From positions 6,863,001 to 6,927,000 of the forward strand of contig OY756961.1 in assembly GCA_963580455.1 (NCBI GenBank): a DNA stretch of 64,000 nucleotides, written 5' to 3'. The DNA comes from Euonymus europaeus. Taxonomy: Eukaryota; Streptophyta; Magnoliopsida; Celastrales; Celastraceae. Made by a program: the position numbers and the translations under genes. Below the pieces are notes generated by a model. That model was given only the letters and a program-made list of their open reading frames with translations, had not been told where the DNA came from and ran no database searches. Shown here in pieces: positions 60,129 through 64,000 of the stretch (position 1 is the stretch's first letter; every line of letters begins with the position of its first letter).

Positions 60129-61016
60129 TCAAAGAAAATCTTGGTGGATGTCATCTTCTACTATTTCATGATTTGGTAGGTTCTCCAATACAACATTTGC
60201 ACTCTCCACATCAACTCCACTCTCACTCTCAACTGGTGTAATGTCATTACTGTTCATGTATTTGCTCCATTTTGTATCTGAAGTACCCTTGGCCATTTTT
60301 GGATTTTTTCCTGGAAAATCTAACTTCACATCATAATGTAGTGCCATTAATGCAGTTTGTTGTCACTTGAAGCATAGAAATACTGACCTTTGGAGTTGTT
60401 ATTCCTCTTAGAGAAAAATGGCTTGTACAGTGTGTCATCACTTCCTACTCCATCTGATACTGTCAATTTGGGCCTTTTAAACGTATCTTTCGGCAACTCC
60501 GTCACGATTTCTGACCAAACAAACAAGAACAAGAATCTCAATTCCATAATTATTTATCAATGACAGCGACGTTGCTTGTTTCTTGCTAATTATTTACCGA
60601 TTTGTTGTTCTTCATCAGTATCCGGTGGTGGCAGGGGTTCAAGGTACTCGCTCCAATCGGTGCGTTTCTTCGCCAGATCCAGATTCGGCATCGTATCAAA
60701 GGTTTGCCCTGTTTCTGGTTGGGGTGCCTCATCGGCGACTTTGCGTGACATGTTGAAGGACTGCACGAACTGGCGGATGTCCTTCGCCATCGGACTCTTA
60801 GCGAACACCTTGCGAATCGACTGTTTCTGGTTGCACACCACGCAAGTCCACTTGTTGCTGCTCTTCTTCTGCTGCTTCACCTGGCAAACACACACACAAA
60901 CACAAACAAGATCAACTCCATCGTTGCCTTGATTTTAAACATGGAGTGTTAATTTCGACAAGTGCCTGCATCGTGGAGCACTGGCAGCAATGGACGGCGA
61001 TGAAGTGGGTCGGCAT
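60129..61016 (-). CDS. MRNIP: MRN complex-interacting protein (MRNIP)-like zinc protein
   Basis: Four exons join in phase: 61016-60966, 60880-60598, 60510-60388 and 60310-60129; 212 residues. The N-terminal zinc ribbon is CCQCSTMQ|VKQQKKSSNKWTCVVCNQKQS, with two CxxC pairs (HCCQC and CVVC). It is followed by MAKDIRQFVQSFNMSR, DLAKKRTDWSEYLEPLP and, near the C-terminus, DTKWSKYM. This pattern is the MRNIP domain; human MRNIP binds the MRE11-RAD50-NBS1 complex in DNA-damage signalling. The plant role is inferred only. The first intron has either a GC donor (CAG|GCACTT) or a weak GT donor 6 bp downstream (CTT|GTCGAA), adding Ala-Leu; both stay in frame. The gene converges on SBH1. Confidence 0.87.
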
Positions 61017-61274
61017 TGTGGCTTTTGATTTTGAATTTCTTGGCGTGTTAGTGCCAGAAATGGTTTTTAGCTTAAGAGTAAAAATACTAATACCAAATTG
61101 AATTTTCAAACAAACAAATATTATAATCAAATTGTAGGGTCACAAAATTCGCTTCTTTTGACAAACAATTTTGCAAACAATTTTGCAAGTAGTATATATG
61201 TTAGCAGATATGTTTGTTCAAATATTGATATATATGTTAGATTCAAAATCAGTAATCAGTCAGATTTACTTAAA
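61017..61274. other. MRNIP-like gene upstream region
   Basis: Probable promoter and leader, no clear TATA box; ends at a MITE-like element. Confidence 0.35.
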
Positions 61275-62223
61275 GGGTGGGTTTGGTAAACAATTTTTAC
61301 CAATAACATATAATTTAGTCTGTATGCTGGTTGCTTTATAATGCTTGAAATGCTGGCATATATGTTGTTATAAATGCTATGGGTGTTTGGTTAGATTTTT
61401 CAGAGAAAAACATATATGTTAGTATAAATGTTGTGGCTAATTACATGCAGGGGTCTTAACACAAATTATTAAAAAATAGATTTATATTTTTTAAAAATAA
61501 TCTTTACATTTTTAATACAAAAAATTTTAACATTGTTAATAATATTAAAATATTATATATTTTTTATACAATTTTTCTTAATTTTTTTATTAATATTTAA
61601 CATTTTCTTACATTTTATAAAAAAATTCTAACATTTTTAATAATATGAAAATATTTATATATTTTGTATACAATTTATCTATATTTTTTTATTAATGTTC
61701 AACGCATTTTTACATTTTATTAAAATAATTCTAACATTTTGAATAATACGAAAAAAAATTATATTTTGCTATACGACTTCTGTAATTTTTTTATTAATGT
61801 TTAACATATGTTTACATTTTATAATAAAATTCTAACTTTTTCTAATAATATCAAAATATTTATATTTTTTGTTATACAACTTTTCTAAATTTTTGAATAA
61901 TGTTCAACATATTTTTACATTTTCTAATAAAATTCAAACATTTTTAATAACATTAAAAATATTTTTATAATAATATTTGGTCCGTACATGCAGGGGTAAC
62001 TTGGGCATTAGTTAATAGATGAGGGTTAGTTTCGACATTTCATGTATAATAGTCAAAATATGCTAAGCAAAATGACAATTTTGGAAATGTCATTTTTTGA
62101 TGCAAAAATGTTGAATAATATATTGAATGCTGAATTATTATTTGATTAGGTTAACATTTATCTGTAGCTTATAAGTTACATGTTAATATGTATACTCTTT
62201 AGAATTGTTTACCAAACACTACC
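61275..62223. mobile_element. AT-rich element with 24-bp terminal inverted repeats
   Basis: Left end GGTGGGTTTGGTAAACAATT and right end (reverse complement) GGTAGTGTTTGGTAAACAAT are inverted with few mismatches. The interior is very AT-rich with repeated TTTAACATTTTTACATTTT-like lines (61500-61960). No coding content; no clear duplication beyond AAA. Confidence 0.65.
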
Positions 62224-62591
62224 AAAATCTCCTAACTCGGCCAATCTCCTACGCAATGTTTTTGGAGCCGGACCGGACCGGACCGGCCGGTCGAACCGTG
62301 GACCGGTGACCTGTCCGGTCCGGCAGTCCAAATTAAACCGGTGAATCCGGTTTAGGTCAAAATCGCCTCTTTTCTTTCTCTTCTCCTGGGTTCCGTAACT
62401 CTTCCACCTGTACTCTGTTTCAGTGTTTTGCTCTTTTGGGTTGTTCGAACTTCGAACTTCAAAGCTGGGGCTGGAGGTGGACTGCTGCAGTGCTGCTGGA
62501 GCCTAGAGGAGTTGGACTGCTGCGTGGCGGCGTCGTCCCCACTGTCGTGTGTAGCTAGATTGTCCCCACTCCGACAGTCAGCACGCCTTCC

Positions 62592-62732
62592 ATGGAGTCT
62601 TCCCCTACTAGCTCCCAACCGCTGCCACCCATATCCACCATACAGTCTCCACCACCCAATTCCCACTCATCAACAGGTGGGTCCCGTCTCCCCCAAATCG
62701 GTCCCAGATCGACATGGCCCTCCGAGTCATAA
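62592..62732 (+). pseudogene. Upstream frame of the captured gene (46 codons)
   Basis: ATG at 62592 opens MESSPTSSQPLPPISTIQSP then PPNSHSSTGGSRLPQIGPRS and ends TWPSES, stop at 62730-62732. It overlaps the ATG of the next frame (62714). Its Ser/Pro-rich composition suits the N-terminus of the same ancestral protein, with one small indel near the overlap having separated the frames. That is inference from the two overlapping coding-like frames; the protein was not recognised. Confidence 0.4.
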
Positions 62733-63013
62733 CTAGCCATCAACAGTCCAGAGAGAGACGGTACGAATTGGGTCTGGAGAAGGACCCGGAGCTCTTGGGG
62801 CAGTCCCAGTTCAAGGACTGGGCAGTGGAGCTGTTTGGGGAAGCCGTAGTGAGCAGTGCAGGAAAAGCGGTTTTGACGAGGGTACCGATGGGAGTTGCTG
62901 GGATTATCGGAATCGGAGCCGCGACTAGGTTGGGGCGCGAGGTGGTAGGCACCGCGATTGGGGTCTACGTTCTGGGTGTCGCGGCATGGATTTATGTTGG
63001 GTTTTCTGGTTAG
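62714..63013 (+). CDS. Small protein of unknown function inside a hAT element
   Basis: A 99-codon frame reads MALRVITSHQQSRERRYELG, continues LEKDPELLGQSQFKDWAVEL, and ends in a Gly/Ala/Val-rich hydrophobic tail (VPMGVAGIIGIGAATRLGRE, then TAIGVYVLGVAAWIYVGFSG). The tail (about residues 58-97) probably forms one or two membrane-associated helices. It is GC-rich compared with surrounding DNA and looks like real coding sequence, not transposase. The methionine at 62714 may be internal to a longer ancestral protein (see 62592-62732). I do not recognise the family and assign no function. It sits wholly within terminal inverted repeats and an 8-bp duplication. Confidence 0.5.
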   Translation: MALRVITSHQQSRERRYELGLEKDPELLGQSQFKDWAVELFGEAVVSSAGKAVLTRVPMGVAGIIGIGAATRLGREVVGTAIGVYVLGVAAWIYVGFSG

Positions 63014-63483
63014 GAGGCAATCTTTTCCATAGAAATTGCAGATTTTGATTGCAATTGTACACCTTACAAGGAATTAGTCGACTGTGAATAATGCTTATAG
63101 TGTCAATTATGTATGAATGCTTCTGCTAATTCTGTGTTTTCTGTAGTAGATTTTCTCTTGTCTTTCATGCTGTAGAACATAAGCAGCAGATCTTAGTTGA
63201 ATTATGTTTATGGAATGAATGTTGATTATGTTTTGAACTTGTAATTTTATATTTTTCTCTTTTGGTTGTGTTCTTAGAGTAAATATGAGATATTTTATAT
63301 TTACAATTCTAAATTGTTTAAAACAGGTTTAGAATTATTTAAAACATCTCAAAATAGGTTTAGAATTGATAAAAATGTGAAATACCGATTTTACTCTTGC
63401 CAACTGGTTGAACCGGTTAAACCGTGAACCGGTCATCATACCGGTTCGATGACCGGCACGGTATTAAAAACATTGCTCCTACG

Positions 63484-63702
63484 TCGCTGCCATCTTCTAC
63501 ACTAGTGGAGACCATGTGGACTACCGGCATTGTTGATCTCCGTGGAGCCCTCCGATTTCTTTTGAATGGTAATCTCAGACTAGTCAATGGCTTTGGTGCC
63601 ACTCTCTGGGAGTCCACTACAAGAGGCCTTCTCATTTCACACGCCTCAATTGATGACTTCGGCAACCTCGTTCTGCTCAGAAATGATGGAGTCCCTGTGT
63701 GA
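63484..63702 (+). pseudogene. G-type lectin receptor-like kinase fragment (bulb-lectin domain)
   Basis: Directly after the duplication the frame reads SLPSSTLVETMWTTGIVDLR, GALRFLLNGNLRLVNGFGAT, LWESTTRGLLISHASIDDFG, NLVLLRNDGVPV and stops (63700). This is the B-lectin module of At1g34300-like S-receptor kinases (normally ...SVPVWSSFDNPTDT); the conserved tryptophan after VPV is now TGA. No kinase, PAN or transmembrane part follows. A relic; the hAT element above is inserted at its left edge. Confidence 0.7.
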
Positions 63703-64000
63703 TGAGTGAAAAGAGGTGAAGACCCGTTAGTGAGAAGAACCATGATCTGAAGCTAGGGTTTGTCTATGGAGAGTTGTTATTCATTTTATTTTTATTTTTT
63801 TAAATTGTAATATTTTATTTTGAAAGAACATTGTCATTTGATCAAATCATATCATGAAATGTGTTTTATTATTATTTTTTTAAATGTTGCTCAAATTTCA
63901 CATCAGTAAGGTACAATCCATCTAGTAACAAGTCATAAATATTGGCAGTTGACAAGGACGGTCAACCGCTAAGTTAGCAGAAAATATGCCTGATTTTATG
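63703..64000. other. Right-edge spacer
   Basis: AT-rich, nothing recognised. Confidence 0.4.

Larger units (their letters stand above)
62254..63475 (+). mobile_element. Non-autonomous hAT-like element carrying a host-like gene (Pack-type)
   Basis: CTCCTACG at 62246-62253 and 63476-63483 is a perfect 8-bp duplication. Ends are inverted: left CAATGTTTTTGGAGCCGG, right (reverse complement) CAATGTTTTTAATACCGT, both followed by GC-rich subterminal GGACCGG/CCGGTT motifs (62270-62350; 63402-63462). No transposase is present; instead there is a CT-rich leader, a non-transposase coding region (62592-63013) and a T-rich 3' segment. The ends resemble those of the hAT at 50357 in style. The arrangement matches a hAT that captured a host gene. 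Confidence 0.8.

Noticed and set aside
62352..62743. Minus-strand frames (104 and 62 codons) in the hAT-captured region
   Set aside because: They oppose the plus-strand coding-like frames; no family resemblance, and GC-rich sequence opens frames by chance.
1..64000. CRISPR arrays, tRNA or rRNA genes, bacterial-type operons
   Set aside because: None seen. tRNA-like boxes occur only within SINE-like elements and do not fold into full tRNAs by eye.

Overview
The window is a stretch of eudicot plant nuclear DNA. It is AT-rich, its genes are intron-bearing and match well-known angiosperm families, and most of the rest is layered plant transposable elements (Ty3/gypsy, Ty1/copia, L1-type LINEs, tRNA-derived SINEs, hAT elements and many small inverted-repeat elements). 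No bacterial, organellar, CRISPR or operon-like structure was seen. The species cannot be named from the sequence alone.

Five well-supported host genes are present. They are (1) the 5' part of a plastid-targeted PfkB-type sugar/nucleoside kinase (minus strand, 5082 down past the left edge), (2) a WEB-family coiled-coil protein related to At3g02930/At5g16730 (plus, 24557-27844), (3) a subgroup-24-like R2R3-MYB factor (minus, 37177-36201), (4) sphinganine C4-hydroxylase SBH1 (plus, 55727-59411) and (5) a small MRNIP-like zinc protein (minus, 61016-60129) that converges on SBH1. They share no pathway; this is an ordinary plant gene neighbourhood, not a cluster.

Layout. 1-5.1 kb: kinase gene. 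5.1-13 kb: Ty3/gypsy debris, including a Tat-like LTR with a palindromic 72-bp tandem repeat and a reversed gypsy gag/primer-site/LTR fragment. 14-17 kb: decayed hAT transposase relic with an insertion. 18.7-22.9 kb: a diverged ~0.4-kb duplication, two LINE tails, three SINE-like insertions and a MITE. 24.5-28 kb: WEB gene. 28.6-33.5 kb: a LINE fragment split by two insertions, then a copia relic containing a LINE with clear target-site duplications. 36.2-37.2 kb: MYB. 37.7-47.9 kb: MITEs, a gypsy protease relic, a ubiquitin-like relic and a solo LTR nested in a MITE. 48-49.5 kb: a pseudogene of the actin-capping protein beta subunit. 50.3-53.7 kb: a full-length but dead hAT transposon with 8-bp target-site duplication. 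55-61 kb: SBH1 and MRNIP-like genes. 62.2-63.5 kb: a second hAT-like element, non-autonomous, enclosing a host-like small coding region (a probable gene capture), next to a G-type lectin kinase relic.

The most unusual object is the 62254-63475 element: hAT-type ends and an 8-bp duplication surround a non-transposase reading frame. Exon boundaries were deduced by eye from splice sites and family resemblance; no database search was run.
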